This document shows, one piece after another, positions 37,640-47,203 of a stretch of 64,000 bases of DNA (positions are counted from its first letter, which is position 1; each line of letters begins with the position of its first letter). This DNA comes from Desulfobacter sp. (lineage in GTDB: Bacteria > Desulfobacterota > Desulfobacteria > Desulfobacterales > Desulfobacteraceae). The notes beneath the pieces were generated by a model, which saw only the letters and a program-made list of their open reading frames with translations, searched no databases and was not told the DNA's origin. Position numbers and translations under genes: made by a program. The DNA is taken from positions 1,408,001-1,472,000 of the forward strand of contig CP054837.1 in assembly GCA_028768525.1 (NCBI GenBank), in the 5' to 3' direction.

Positions 37640-38679
37640 GGCCGGTTCTCCCGGATTTTCCCATATACCTCGTCAACGGAAAGATCCGCCATGCATTGGA
37701 ATCGGTTTGCTTCGCAGGGATGTTTGGCATAGCAGGGAGAACAGGGCAGGTCCTTTTGAATCACGGTGTGCATCTTTCCGTAGGGTCCGGTCCGTATGGG
37801 GTTGGCCGGTCCGAAGATGGCAAACACCGGTACATTCAGCGCTGCAGCCATGTGCATGGGGCCGGTATCGTTGCAGATAAAAAATTCAGCCCCCCCAATA
37901 ACCGGCAGCAATTCTTTTAATCCTGTCTGTCCGGCAATGGAGATGGCATTGCCCTGGGAATGGGCAACTGTAATTTCTGCAATTTCTGCTTCGGCCGCTG
38001 ATGCGATGACCACCACGGGCAGCTCCAGCCGTGCGGCCAGGGCGCCGAATTTTTCAGCAGGCCACCGGTTGGCAGGTTTCCCTGCAGAGGGGCTCATTAC
38101 CGCATAGCGGGGCGGCAGGATCTTGCAGACCGGGGGATGCGGATCATAGGGTGCAAAGGGATAGACCACCTCATCGGTTCGGCAGCCCAGAAATCCTGCC
38201 AGCTTGAGGTAGCGGTCTATGGCATGGATTTTCATGGATCCGTGGACCTTATGGGTATAGAATAAAGGGCTTCCTTCGTCTGATTCCCTGAATCCCAGGC
38301 GAACAGGTGCCTTTGAAAATCCAGAAATCAAGCCGGACCGGAACAGACCGGACAGGTCAATACAGACATCGTAATTCTGCTTCCCCAGATCCCGGCGAAG
38401 CTGATTGATCTCCCCCAGGGTCTGCCTGAGATTGGAAAATCTTTTCCACTGGTCCTTTTTGATCACCCATAACCGGTTAATCATGGGATGGCCTTCAAGA
38501 AATTTGTGGAGGCCGTGGGCCACCACCCAGTCGATCCTGGCCCTTGGAAATTTTCCTTTCAGGGCGCTGAGTACCGGAAGGGAATGGACGATGTCTCCCA
38601 ATGCACTGGGTTTTACGATTAAAATCCGATTAATGGGGCCGGACAGGTTTCCACTGCCATCCACAACAGGCTTAACCAC
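37636..38679 (-). CDS. waaC: lipopolysaccharide heptosyltransferase I (GT9)
   Basis: Adds the first L-glycero-D-manno-heptose to Kdo. In this 347-residue protein ILIVKPSALGDIVHSLPVLS, DWVVAHGLHKFLEGHPMIN, FICNDTGPMHMAAALNVPVF and AIFGPANPIRTGPYG are GT9 motifs; the SALGDIVH start favours WaaC. The start is GTG 38679, overlapping waaF by 8 bases. Confidence 0.85.
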   Translation of the reverse strand: MVKPVVDGSGNLSGPINRILIVKPSALGDIVHSLPVLSALKGKFPRARIDWVVAHGLHKFLEGHPMINRLWVIKKDQWKRFSNLRQTLGEINQLRRDLGKQNYDVCIDLSGLFRSGLISGFSKAPVRLGFRESDEGSPLFYTHKVHGSMKIHAIDRYLKLAGFLGCRTDEVVYPFAPYDPHPPVCKILPPRYAVMSPSAGKPANRWPAEKFGALAARLELPVVVIASAAEAEIAEITVAHSQGNAISIAGQTGLKELLPVIGGAEFFICNDTGPMHMAAALNVPVFAIFGPANPIRTGPYGKMHTVIQKDLPCSPCYAKHPCEANRFQCMADLSVDEVYGKIRENRP

Positions 38680-39739
38680 GGTATCCCCCTTTCTCCATCA
38701 GCATACAGCAGGCATCCAGCACCCGGCCCACACCGATCCGTTCCATACACCTGTGATCGATGGGGCACTCCTTTTTCAGGCAGGGACTGCAATGGACAGG
38801 TTCCCTGACCATGATGCTGTTTGGGTTCGACGGAGCCGTTGCAATAAAATCCGTTGAACCGATCACCGCCACCTGGTTCACCTTGAGTGCGGCGGCGGCA
38901 TGCATGAGTCCGGAATCGTTTGTGACAAAAAGGTCGCATGCCCCGATGAGGGCAAAGGCTCTGGCCAGGCTCGTTTTACCGGCCATATTCACACATGCCC
39001 CCTGCGACATGGCTGAAATCTTTTCTCCCAGGTCATAATCAGAAGCCCCCCCGAAAATGATCACCTTGGTATTGTATTTCTCCGCCAGCGCCCCGGCCAG
39101 TTCTGCATACCGCTCCGGAAACCAGCGTTTGGCGGTTCCGCCCGTAGCTCCTGGATTGATACCGATAACCGGCATGCCCGATCCGGACAGATCTTTTTCC
39201 GCCAGCAGACTTTGGGCCCAGGTTCTATCTTCGGCAGAGACATGCAATTCCAGGTCTCTGCTGTCGGCCCTCAATCCCGCCCGGGTAAGAATGGCAATAT
39301 AATAATCAATGAGATGGCCCTTTTTCAGGGCCGGATCCATCTTGATACAACGGTTAAGCAGCAGAGTTCTGGCATCTGTATCGTAGCCCAGCCGCTCGGG
39401 TACCCCTGCCAGGAATGCCAGCAATGCCGCCTCAAAGGCGTTCTGCATGAGGATGGCCAGGTCAAAATTCTTTCTGCGGATATCCCGGGCCAACCTCAGA
39501 GTGCCCGCCCCCATTTTATGGCGTCCGCCATTCTCATAGATCATAACCTCATCCACATGGGGGTTGGATTCATATACCGGCACCACCCAGGGTTTGGCCA
39601 ATACAGCGATATGGGCTTGGGGGAAATTTTTACGCACCGCCCGGATCACGGGGGTGGTCATGATGGCGTCCCCCACCCAGTTGGCGGCCCGGATCAGGAT
39701 CCTACCCCGACTTCTGTCGTCGAATTTGATGAATTTCAT
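38672..39739 (-). CDS. waaF: lipopolysaccharide heptosyltransferase II (GT9)
   Basis: Adds the second heptose. A 355-residue GT9 enzyme: RILIRAANWVGDAIMTTPVI is the WaaF N-terminus, with GINPGATGGTAKRWFPERYA, FVTNDSGLMHAAAALKVNQV and AVIGSTDFIATAP following. The C-terminal CSPCLKKECPIDHRCM cysteine cluster is typical of WaaF. It overlaps the acyltransferase gene by 4 bases. Confidence 0.9.
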   Translation of the reverse strand: MKFIKFDDRSRGRILIRAANWVGDAIMTTPVIRAVRKNFPQAHIAVLAKPWVVPVYESNPHVDEVMIYENGGRHKMGAGTLRLARDIRRKNFDLAILMQNAFEAALLAFLAGVPERLGYDTDARTLLLNRCIKMDPALKKGHLIDYYIAILTRAGLRADSRDLELHVSAEDRTWAQSLLAEKDLSGSGMPVIGINPGATGGTAKRWFPERYAELAGALAEKYNTKVIIFGGASDYDLGEKISAMSQGACVNMAGKTSLARAFALIGACDLFVTNDSGLMHAAAALKVNQVAVIGSTDFIATAPSNPNSIMVREPVHCSPCLKKECPIDHRCMERIGVGRVLDACCMLMEKGGYRG

Positions 39740-40635
39740 ATTTTTTTAGGCCAGGGGCTATAGTTTTTGGTTTTCCAACGGTTGTGGACCCAAAAATATT
39801 GATCAGGATATTTTTTCACCATGGATTCAATGGCATCGTTGTAATTCTGTGTGTTTATTTCAAGATCCTTAATGTTGTCATTGGTCTCAACCAACTGTAT
39901 TTCAGGTAAAAACTCGATAAGGTATTCTCTGCTTTTCCGGACCGTATACATTGGGATAACTGGAGCCTTGGTTCTCAAAGCTAACATGGCAAGCCCTTTA
40001 TTAGTACAGGCGGGTCTGCCGAAAAATTCGACAAAAGCCCCTTTATACCAATCTACATTCTGATCCAACAATGTTCCCACCACACCACCAGATTTCAGAA
40101 CATCATTAATTGTATCCGATGCCCCGATGATGGGTATCATGGTCACCCCGAACCGCTGCCGCATACTCCGGATCAACCGGTCCAGGGGAGAAAAATCCAG
40201 AGCGCGGTAAACAGCATATCCCCTGAAGCCGGTTTCGTCGATGGCCGGTATCAGCATTTCAAAATTCCCCATGTGGCAGGTGACCACAATGACGCCCCGG
40301 CCTTTGGCATGGGCCTGTTTAACATGCTCCAATCCCTTTATGGTGAAATGGGAAAGGAACGCTTCCTTGCTGAATTTCTGGGCCCAGGCCACTTCAAACA
40401 GGATGGATGCAATATTTTTAAACACCCGCTTACCCATGGCCTCAATCTGGGCCTGGTTCATCTCATCTCCAAAGCACCGGGTCAGGTTGTCCAGGGTTAT
40501 CTTCCTGTGCCGGCGGTCGATTCTGAACCAGAGCAGCCCGATGAGATCGGCACAGAAATCAGCCGCCCATACGGGAATCCTGCCAAGCATCATCACCAAC
40601 AGCATGAGGAGCCGGTATATTTGATCGTCGTTCAT
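39736..40635 (-). CDS. lysophospholipid acyltransferase family protein, lipid A acyltransferase (LpxL/HtrB-like)
   Basis: A 299-residue inner-membrane acyltransferase. HMGNFEMLIPA holds the catalytic HX4E-type motif (H-M-G-N-F-E), with KGRGVIVVTC before it and SGGVVGTLLDQNVDWYKGAF followed by VEFFGRPACTNKGLAMLALR after it. It adds a secondary acyl chain to Kdo2-lipid A. The hydrophobic N-terminus (MLLVMMLGRIPVWAADFCAD) anchors it. It overlaps lpxK by 4 bases. Confidence 0.9.
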   Translation of the reverse strand: MNDDQIYRLLMLLVMMLGRIPVWAADFCADLIGLLWFRIDRRHRKITLDNLTRCFGDEMNQAQIEAMGKRVFKNIASILFEVAWAQKFSKEAFLSHFTIKGLEHVKQAHAKGRGVIVVTCHMGNFEMLIPAIDETGFRGYAVYRALDFSPLDRLIRSMRQRFGVTMIPIIGASDTINDVLKSGGVVGTLLDQNVDWYKGAFVEFFGRPACTNKGLAMLALRTKAPVIPMYTVRKSREYLIEFLPEIQLVETNDNIKDLEINTQNYNDAIESMVKKYPDQYFWVHNRWKTKNYSPWPKKI

Positions 40636-41774
40636 AAATTCAATTTCGATTTAAAAAATTGTTTAAACCCATCCTCGTTGTCAAACCCCATCCGGACACC
40701 GATCACCCCCAGATCCATTTCCCAGTCAAAGCCGGGGTCCATTTTGGTGTGGTCCTTTTCCGTGGTGAGCACCATATCTGCCCCAAGGGTTCGGGCGTGG
40801 GCCTTTACCGCCTCAAAATCAGCCCTGTTATACCTGTAATGGTCCTGAAATTCAAGGTGGGCAAGAATCTGCACCCTTAGGCCGGCAACGGTATTTCTAA
40901 ATGCATGGTTTTGGGCGATTCCCGAAAACAATACTGCTTTTTTCCCCTTAAGGCCCTCTACTCTTGGTTGTATATCAAGGTTAGGAGGACAGGCCGACCA
41001 TCTGGCCAAGAAGGGCTGATGCCGGGTATAAAATATAGGGTGATCCGGAAAGTAATCTTCTACCTCGTGGATCCTTTTTTCTGCAGCACCCTTATTTCCG
41101 GATATCGGGCACCGGGTCAAAACGATACCGTCAATCCGCTCACGGGCCATGGCCGGGGTCTCCCGCAGGCGCCCGGCCGGCAGCATCCGACCGTTACCCA
41201 AAGGCCTGTCATGGTCAAACAGGACCAGGTTTAGCTCCCTGGCAAGGGCCAGATGCTGGAATCCGTCATCCAGGATAATTACGTCGGGATGAAAGGTGTC
41301 AACGGCCAACCGGCCGGCCGTATACCGTTTTCTGCCCACCACCACAGGAAACCGCTTTTTCATGGCCATCATAAAGGGTTCATCACCTGCCGCCTGCGCA
41401 TCCATAAGTACCTGGCCGCCGTCACCGACCACTGCGGCAGCCTCCTTATAATTCCCGCCATAACCGCGACTGACCACCACCGGCCGATATCCCATGTCGA
41501 TCAACAGCTCAGCCAGATAAATGGTCATGGGGGTTTTACCCGATCCTCCGGCTGTGATATTGCCAATGGAGATTACCGGGCAGGGCAGTTTTTTTTGTTT
41601 TAAAATCCCGGCCCAGTACATGGCCAGTCGGATCCCCGTCATGGCCTGGTAAACATAGGAAACAGCGACTAAAACGCCTTCCAGGGAAAAAACGCCAGGC
41701 CGGTATTCCCGGTCCGATATCTCGGTGATTCTTTTTTCCAGGTATTTAAGAAAAGATTTAATGGAGAAAACCAT
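40632..41774 (-). CDS. lpxK: tetraacyldisaccharide 4'-kinase
   Basis: Phosphorylates the lipid A disaccharide at the 4' position. The 380-residue protein has a modified Walker A ISIGNITAGGSGKTPMTIYL, RPVVVSRGYGGNYKE, DVIILDDGFQHLALARELNL and VLTTEKDHTKM, all diagnostic. The N-terminal region has the usual membrane-associated helix. It overlaps waaA by 17 bases, so it is coupled to it. Confidence 0.95.
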   Translation of the reverse strand: MVFSIKSFLKYLEKRITEISDREYRPGVFSLEGVLVAVSYVYQAMTGIRLAMYWAGILKQKKLPCPVISIGNITAGGSGKTPMTIYLAELLIDMGYRPVVVSRGYGGNYKEAAAVVGDGGQVLMDAQAAGDEPFMMAMKKRFPVVVGRKRYTAGRLAVDTFHPDVIILDDGFQHLALARELNLVLFDHDRPLGNGRMLPAGRLRETPAMARERIDGIVLTRCPISGNKGAAEKRIHEVEDYFPDHPIFYTRHQPFLARWSACPPNLDIQPRVEGLKGKKAVLFSGIAQNHAFRNTVAGLRVQILAHLEFQDHYRYNRADFEAVKAHARTLGADMVLTTEKDHTKMDPGFDWEMDLGVIGVRMGFDNEDGFKQFFKSKLNL

Positions 41775-43059
41775 GATCCAGCCTTTTGATCATTCTATCC
41801 AGGGCGCCGACATTATTTAAAAACACCTTTAGGGCCGCCTCGCCCATGGCCCGGCACCGCCCGGCATCGGCCAGCATCGCCCCAGCCCTTTCCGCCAGCG
41901 CCCCGGAGCCATCCACCCTTTCAGCCCCGCCGCCATCCAGAAGCAGTCTTTCCATCTCACTGAAATCCGTCATATGAGGACCGAAGAGTACTGGTTTGGC
42001 AAACATGGCAGGTTCCAGGGGGTTATGGCCTCCGCAGGAAACAAGGGAGCCCCCGACAAAGGCAAAATCGCACAGGGCATAGGCCATGGCCAGTTCTCCC
42101 ATACTGTCGATAAAAAGAATATCCGCCCCGGATTTCTCGGGCCCGGAATCCGATAGGCGAGCAGTGGCAAATGGTGCCAAGTGCTGTTCTTTGAGCAATT
42201 GCCCGGTCCGGTTGGGGTCCCTGGGGGCGATGATCAACCGGAGTTCAGGGCAATTTTCTTTTATTTTGGAAAATGCCTCCACCACCATGGCCTCTTCACC
42301 GGGGTGGGTGGAGCCGGCAATCCATACGGGTTGCCCGGTCCGGATGCCGAACCTTTCCCTGAGCTTCTCCAATTCCGTCGGGGAGATCTCGGGCCTGGGC
42401 TGGTCAAACTTCATATTGCCGGTAACACTGATACGGGCTTCGGAAACCCCAAGCCGCCTGAACCCCGCTGCGTCCTCCCGGGTCTGGGCCATGATATGGG
42501 AGAGGCCGGAAAAAAAAAGGACAGTGGCCCGGCCCAGGCGCAGGTAACCTTTTAAGGAGCGGGGTGAAATTCTTGCATTGACCAGAACCACCGGTATCTG
42601 TTTTCCTTTCATGATGGAGAGGAACCCCGGCCAAAGATCAGTTTCCACAAGGCAGACCAGATCCGGCCGAACCCTGCCGGCCACAGCCAGAACCGCCCCC
42701 CATAAGTCAAAGGGGAAATATCCCAATCCATGGAGTGGAGACCCTTCTTTTTCAGGGCCCATCAGGCGCCGGGCCGTTTCAAATCCCGTCCGGGTCGAGG
42801 CGGTGAAAATGATCTGGGCATTAGGCTTTTCCTCTTTCATCCGCCGGACAAAGGGGAGGGCGGAATTCACTTCCCCCACGGAGAGGGCATGAATCCATAT
42901 CCGGTATGCTCCCGATTTTTTCTTTGGAATGCCCGTAAACATGCCCAGGCGCTGCAGCAGATTGGCCCGGCGTTTTTCAGATGCCAGCCAAACCAGGGGC
43001 AGAAAAGGAAGGACCAGCAAAAAAACAAGGCTGGCAGCGATGTGGTAAAGAATCATCAT
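41758..43059 (-). CDS. waaA: Kdo transferase
   Basis: Transfers Kdo (here perhaps Kdo8N) from CMP-Kdo to lipid IVA. The 433-residue protein starts with a membrane anchor (AASLVFLLVLPFLPLVWLAS). IWIHALSVGEVNSALPFVRR, IFTASTRTGFETARR, CLVETDLWPGF, AGSTHPGEEAMVVEAFSKIK and AFVGGSLVSCGGHNPLEPAM are WaaA motifs. Start ATG 43059 gives the normal length (E. coli 425); the longer upstream frame would overlap lptG and is rejected. Confidence 0.95.
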   Translation of the reverse strand: MMILYHIAASLVFLLVLPFLPLVWLASEKRRANLLQRLGMFTGIPKKKSGAYRIWIHALSVGEVNSALPFVRRMKEEKPNAQIIFTASTRTGFETARRLMGPEKEGSPLHGLGYFPFDLWGAVLAVAGRVRPDLVCLVETDLWPGFLSIMKGKQIPVVLVNARISPRSLKGYLRLGRATVLFFSGLSHIMAQTREDAAGFRRLGVSEARISVTGNMKFDQPRPEISPTELEKLRERFGIRTGQPVWIAGSTHPGEEAMVVEAFSKIKENCPELRLIIAPRDPNRTGQLLKEQHLAPFATARLSDSGPEKSGADILFIDSMGELAMAYALCDFAFVGGSLVSCGGHNPLEPAMFAKPVLFGPHMTDFSEMERLLLDGGGAERVDGSGALAERAGAMLADAGRCRAMGEAALKVFLNNVGALDRMIKRLDHGFLH

Positions 43060-43069
43060 TTCTTCTCTT

Positions 43070-44146
43070 TTATTCCGTCTGGATGAGATAGATGATCCCA
43101 AGGCAGAAAAAAACGATATTTCCCACCCAGGCCGCCACCAGGGGCGGCAGTATCTTGGCATACCCCAGGGACATGCAGAATCCGTAGACAAACCAGTAGA
43201 GAAAACAGATGACCACCCCCAGGGCAATGGCCACTGGCAGGTTGGTTTTCACAAAGGAGCGCATGCCTGTAGCGGCCCCTGTCAGGGCCATGATCACACA
43301 TATGAAGGGAAAGGCCAGCTTACCGTTCATGTCCACCTTATAAGTGGTGGCGTCGTATCCTTCGGCCGTCACCTTTTTTACATAGGAGCGGAGTTCAGAA
43401 AAACTCATCTCGTCGGATTTCTGGGCCACCCGTCCCAGGTCTTCGGGTTTGATATCAAGGGTACGCCGGATTTCAGGCAGTGTGGACACCATATAATCGG
43501 TGTCGGCAGGATTGTACATCTGGCGGGTCACCCCCTGGAAGACCCATTCCCCGTTGTCGTAATACCCTTTTTTTGCATCTATCCGGGCCTCAATTCTGAA
43601 TCCCTCCCCCATAGTGGTGCAGGTGATCCCCTCGGCGGTCTGCTGGACCGGATCGTAAAAATTAATATGGACCAGGGTCGACCCGGATTTAATCCATATG
43701 TCGTTGCGCCCCTGGGACATCTGTGCCCGCCCTGACATCTCCTGGTACCGGATGTAATTGGCTTTGGCCATGGAGATGGGGATCAGGGTCTCCCCCATCA
43801 AAATCATAACGCCGGCAAGCAGGGTGCCGGCAAGCAGGGCGGGCTTCACCAGAAAATAGACGGAGATTCCCGAGGACTTCAGGGCCGTCAGTTCCATATT
43901 ACGGTTCATAATGCCAAAAGAGGCAATAACGGCCAGAAGCAGGCTGGCCGGTGTCAGCTGGACAAACATGAAGGGCAGTTTGAGAAGCACATACCAGAGC
44001 CCCCGGCCCAGGCCGATGCCTGAATTGAAAAAATTGTCCATCCGGGAGAGGTAGTCAATGAAGACAAAGAGCACCAGGATCATCACCTGGATGATGATAA
44101 AAAACTTAAAAAACTCTTTCAGCCAGTATCTGTGGAGGCACTTCAC
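43070..44146 (-). CDS. lptG: LPS export ABC transporter permease LptG
   Basis: One of two permeases that extract LPS from the inner membrane together with LptB2 and LptF. The 358-residue protein starts at GTG 44146 (AAGAGGA upstream) with CLHRYWLKEFFKFFIIIQVM. It has three N-terminal spans, a large periplasmic beta-jellyroll region and three C-terminal spans ending GNIVFFCLGIIYL. It overlaps lptF by 4 bases (GTGA). Confidence 0.9.
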   Translation of the reverse strand: MKCLHRYWLKEFFKFFIIIQVMILVLFVFIDYLSRMDNFFNSGIGLGRGLWYVLLKLPFMFVQLTPASLLLAVIASFGIMNRNMELTALKSSGISVYFLVKPALLAGTLLAGVMILMGETLIPISMAKANYIRYQEMSGRAQMSQGRNDIWIKSGSTLVHINFYDPVQQTAEGITCTTMGEGFRIEARIDAKKGYYDNGEWVFQGVTRQMYNPADTDYMVSTLPEIRRTLDIKPEDLGRVAQKSDEMSFSELRSYVKKVTAEGYDATTYKVDMNGKLAFPFICVIMALTGAATGMRSFVKTNLPVAIALGVVICFLYWFVYGFCMSLGYAKILPPLVAAWVGNIVFFCLGIIYLIQTE

Positions 44147-45333
44147 GAATTTGTCCTCTTTTTCAATCTCTTTTTCAAGGCTTCCACGCCCCGCCTCACC
44201 ACCCGGGGCAGTCGCACCGGTTCCTCTTTGGCATTGCGGACCAGCAGGTAGATGCCCGCCGCCCCCATCACCACATTGGGCAGCCACATCCCGATGACCG
44301 GGGGATAATGCCCGGTCTCGCCGGCGGACCAGCCCGCGGCCAGCAGGAAATAATAAAGCAGGAAAAAGAAGATGCCCAGACCGAACCCTGAAGACCTTCT
44401 CAGGGACATGGACTGGACGCCCAGGGGAAAGGCCAGAAGCCCCAAAGAGAGGCAGGCAAAGGGAATGGAAAATTTTTCATGGAAGACCATCCTGGCCTCG
44501 CTGTCCAGGGCCTCGGTTTTAAACCCGGCTCTTATGCGGTGCACCAGTTCGCCCAGGCTCATTTCATCCAGGTCCTTGACCAGTTTTTTGTTGCCCCCCT
44601 TTTGCATACTGGCCAAATCGATATTGATGTCGTAATGGCCGAAATTGATGTGGGTGACGGAATTGTCGTCTGCGTTCACCTGGTTGATCCCCCCGTCATA
44701 GAGGCGGATGGTATAGACCTCTTCATTGCTCATCCGGATCAGCTTTCCCCGGGGGGCCACGGAGATGGAAATAACCCCCCGTGTCCGCCGGTCTTCAATG
44801 AAGACATCGGTCAGCTCCCGGGTTTTCATATCCACATGGGAGACATAAATCATGATATCATTGAGCTGGGAATTGAATTGCCGCTCCTGAAGCGCCGCAT
44901 CAATACTGGACCTGGCCAGTTCTATACTCTTTTTTTTCAGGGAAAGCTTGCCCCATGAAACCCCGAACACTGTCACCCACATGGTCAGCAGGGTGGCGAG
45001 CACCGCAAAGACCAGCACCGGCGGCAGCAACTTGTACAGGGAGACCCCAGCCCCTTTCAGAGCGGTAATTTCATTTTCCCCGGACATGCGCATAAAGGTC
45101 AGAAGAACGGAGATCATGGCGGACATGGGAATGGTGAATTCCATGAACCGGGGCAGGGTAAAGCCGATCATCATCAGGATATCCGCCACATTGGTGTCGT
45201 AATTGACCACCATATTGGTGATCTCGGGTATCCGGGTCATCAAAAATACAAAGGTCAAAAAAAAGAGACTGATGACAAAAGGCGGCACCAGCTCCATGAA
45301 AATATATGTATGCGTACGCTTAATTCCAATCAT
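44143..45333 (-). CDS. lptF: LPS export ABC transporter permease LptF
   Basis: Partner permease of LptG, 396 residues. Starts IKRTHTYIFMELVPPFVISL. It shows MRMSGENEITALKGAGVSLY, the coupling-helix region typical of LptF/LptG, and ends with FGLGIFFFLLYYFLLAAGWS and a basic tail. ATG 45333 has AAGG just upstream; ATG 45357 is an alternative. It heads the minus-strand lptF-to-core operon and overlaps the start region of divergent thiN, so their promoters must lie inside each other's 5' ends. Confidence 0.9.
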   Translation of the reverse strand: MIGIKRTHTYIFMELVPPFVISLFFLTFVFLMTRIPEITNMVVNYDTNVADILMMIGFTLPRFMEFTIPMSAMISVLLTFMRMSGENEITALKGAGVSLYKLLPPVLVFAVLATLLTMWVTVFGVSWGKLSLKKKSIELARSSIDAALQERQFNSQLNDIMIYVSHVDMKTRELTDVFIEDRRTRGVISISVAPRGKLIRMSNEEVYTIRLYDGGINQVNADDNSVTHINFGHYDINIDLASMQKGGNKKLVKDLDEMSLGELVHRIRAGFKTEALDSEARMVFHEKFSIPFACLSLGLLAFPLGVQSMSLRRSSGFGLGIFFFLLYYFLLAAGWSAGETGHYPPVIGMWLPNVVMGAAGIYLLVRNAKEEPVRLPRVVRRGVEALKKRLKKRTNS

Positions 45334-45420
45334 TGCCTTGGGAAAATACGAATTCATTGCCCGGGTGTCAATGCATACTCTTGTTTTCAATTCTTTTTTT
45401 TTCTGGTAATGATGGGTGCC

Positions 45421-46056
45421 ATGAAATGTATCATCGCAGCAAGCGGTCAATTGACACCCACCCGGGAGATCCGGGCCCAGTTCAGCGACGCAGATCTAAT
45501 CATAGCGGCGGACGGAGGCGCCAGCCATCTGCACCGGATGAAGATCACCCCGGACATCATCATTGGCGACCTGGATTCCATCTCTTCTGACACCCTGGAT
45601 TTTTTTTCCTCTGCCCGGGTGCCCATAAACACCTACCCCTCGAAAAAAGATCAGACCGATACGGAACTTTGCATCGAATATGCGGCTACCAAGGGATGTA
45701 CCCAAATCGTATTCCTGGGGGTGACCGGCCACCGGCTGGACCATACCATAGCCAATGTACTCCTCCTCCGCCGCACGGCAGACCTGGGGATTGACGCCCG
45801 GATCATGGACGCCCACAACGAAATTTACCTGGTGGTATCGGATCTCACCCTGAAGGGGGTACCCGGGGACCTGCTTTCGGTCATCCCTGTATCGGAAAGG
45901 GTCACCGGCCTGACCCTGGAAGGCCTTGAATATCCCTTAAAGAATAAAACACTTGAAATGGGCACCGCCCTGGGGGTGAGTAATTGTTTTACCGGCACCC
46001 GGGCGCACATCAGCATTGCATCGGGAGTACTCCTCGTAACAAAGTCCAGGGAGTAG
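45421..46056 (+). CDS. thiN: thiamine pyrophosphokinase
   Basis: Converts thiamine to thiamine diphosphate with ATP. A 211-residue protein with DLIIAADGGASHLHRM, DIIIGDLDSISSDTLDFF, KKDQTDTELCIEYAATKG, GVTGHRLDHTIANVLLL and NCFTGTRAHISIASG, the classic ThiN/TPK blocks. ATG 45412 is an equally possible start. No THI-box riboswitch was seen in the short, overlapped upstream region. It converges on the FliL-domain lipoprotein gene. Confidence 0.9.
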   Translation: MKCIIAASGQLTPTREIRAQFSDADLIIAADGGASHLHRMKITPDIIIGDLDSISSDTLDFFSSARVPINTYPSKKDQTDTELCIEYAATKGCTQIVFLGVTGHRLDHTIANVLLLRRTADLGIDARIMDAHNEIYLVVSDLTLKGVPGDLLSVIPVSERVTGLTLEGLEYPLKNKTLEMGTALGVSNCFTGTRAHISIASGVLLVTKSRE

Positions 46057-46072
46057 TAAGCGGAGTAATCCG

Positions 46073-46969
46073 TCAGGATTTTTCCTTTTCTCCATCAGGC
46101 TTGCCGTCTTTGCCTTCGGTACCCTCCCCCTCTTCTCCCCCCTCGGGTGTCTCTGTGATGGTATGCTCGATAATGAACTCTTCCACCTTGGCCACAGAGG
46201 AGGCCACAATGACATGGTCAATCTTGATTTCTTTGATGAATCCCTCCATATAGGGATTAAGAACATCCATCAGCTTTTTTTTCTGGCTTTTAATTTTCTC
46301 AAAATTTTCAACATCCCCGTAGACCAGTGAACTTAAAAAAAGAATAGCCGCATCCCTGGCCTTGGGATGAATGGTGGGCACCACTTGATCCGGCATCAGT
46401 TCCTTGAGTGCCAGGCTCATGTTCAGGCAGAGATACCGGTCCCTGGCATTGGAGGAATGTTTATTTAAATTAACCGCAATGGGCTTCATCGGTATGATTG
46501 GGGCGGCTTCACCGCTGTCCCCCCCGGCCTTCTGCCCCCCGGTTTTCTTCCACTCTGCCACCCGGCCGTTCTCTTCCTTGAGCACCATCAGGCGGCTTTG
46601 CAGGTCTACGATCTCGAAGAAACTGGTATCGTTCTTCTCCCAGACCTCTTCGATATCAGACTCAACCACAGTAAAAATCAGCTGATCGTCCTCCATATGC
46701 CAGGACCCGTTTGCACTGCCTTTTGAACTGACAATCTTGGAGGTGGCATCTGCAATACGGACCGAGGAATTCCATGTTCCCTTTGGATTTATGATCAAAA
46801 GGACGTATGTCCGGTTTCTGTAATGCGTCCAGTTGCCCAGCACCAGTTCTTCCCGGCTTGGCTCTTTTTCTCCGCAGCCCGTTATTCCGGATACGGCAAT
46901 GAGAATAAGCATTAGCAAAAAAGAGACCTTGAATGCCTCCCCTGATTTACGCCTGATCTGTCCGTACAT
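46073..46969 (-). CDS. lipoprotein with C-terminal FliL-like domain
   Basis: A 298-residue protein. The signal sequence ends in a lipobox ITGC (lipidation at C32). Residues ~40-130 form a beta-rich region of the lipocalin-like type (LGNWTHYRNRTYVLLIINPK). From ~160 on, PMKPIAVNLNKHSSNARDRY, LCLNMSLALKE, AAILFLSSLVYGDVEN and KKLMDVLNPYMEGFIKEIKI resemble FliL, the flagellar stator-associated protein. The tail is Glu/Gly-rich. No flagellar genes are nearby. A weak promoter (TTGACC-N17-TAGCCT, 47038-47010) precedes it. Confidence 0.65.
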   Translation of the reverse strand: MYGQIRRKSGEAFKVSFLLMLILIAVSGITGCGEKEPSREELVLGNWTHYRNRTYVLLIINPKGTWNSSVRIADATSKIVSSKGSANGSWHMEDDQLIFTVVESDIEEVWEKNDTSFFEIVDLQSRLMVLKEENGRVAEWKKTGGQKAGGDSGEAAPIIPMKPIAVNLNKHSSNARDRYLCLNMSLALKELMPDQVVPTIHPKARDAAILFLSSLVYGDVENFEKIKSQKKKLMDVLNPYMEGFIKEIKIDHVIVASSVAKVEEFIIEHTITETPEGGEEGEGTEGKDGKPDGEKEKS

Positions 46970-47146
46970 GGTATTGTCCTGAGATTATGGGTTTATCCTC
47001 ATGATAGACAGGCTATCACGGCCGGTGAAACGGGTCAAGGCAGGGTCCGGTACAACGAAACGCCTGCCGGCCTTCATCTCTTAAGTTCGGGGGGAACGGT
47101 GAAAAACTTTAGTCAAAGCAAGGCTGTTGAGGGATGGAAAATGAAA

Positions 47147-47181
47147 AAGGCGTCCGTACACAGAGGGTGTCCAGACGCCTT
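47147..47181 (-). terminator. terminator of the HesB-like selenoprotein gene
   Basis: Arms 47147-47154 and 47174-47181 (8 bp) with further inner pairing. Read on the minus strand the stem is followed by TTTTTCATTTT. It lies 23 bases after the hesB-like stop. Confidence 0.8.
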
Positions 47182-47203
47182 CTTATTAAATGGCTTAAAT
47201 TAC

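Noticed and set aside
41758..43227. Longer waaA frame starting at 43227
   Set aside because: It would overlap lptG by about 150 bases, and the extension is out of character (Trp/Pro-rich); ATG 43059 gives normal WaaA length.
45300..45420. THI-box (TPP) riboswitch before thiN
   Set aside because: The upstream region is coding for lptF on the other strand and shows no CTGAGA or similar TPP motif.
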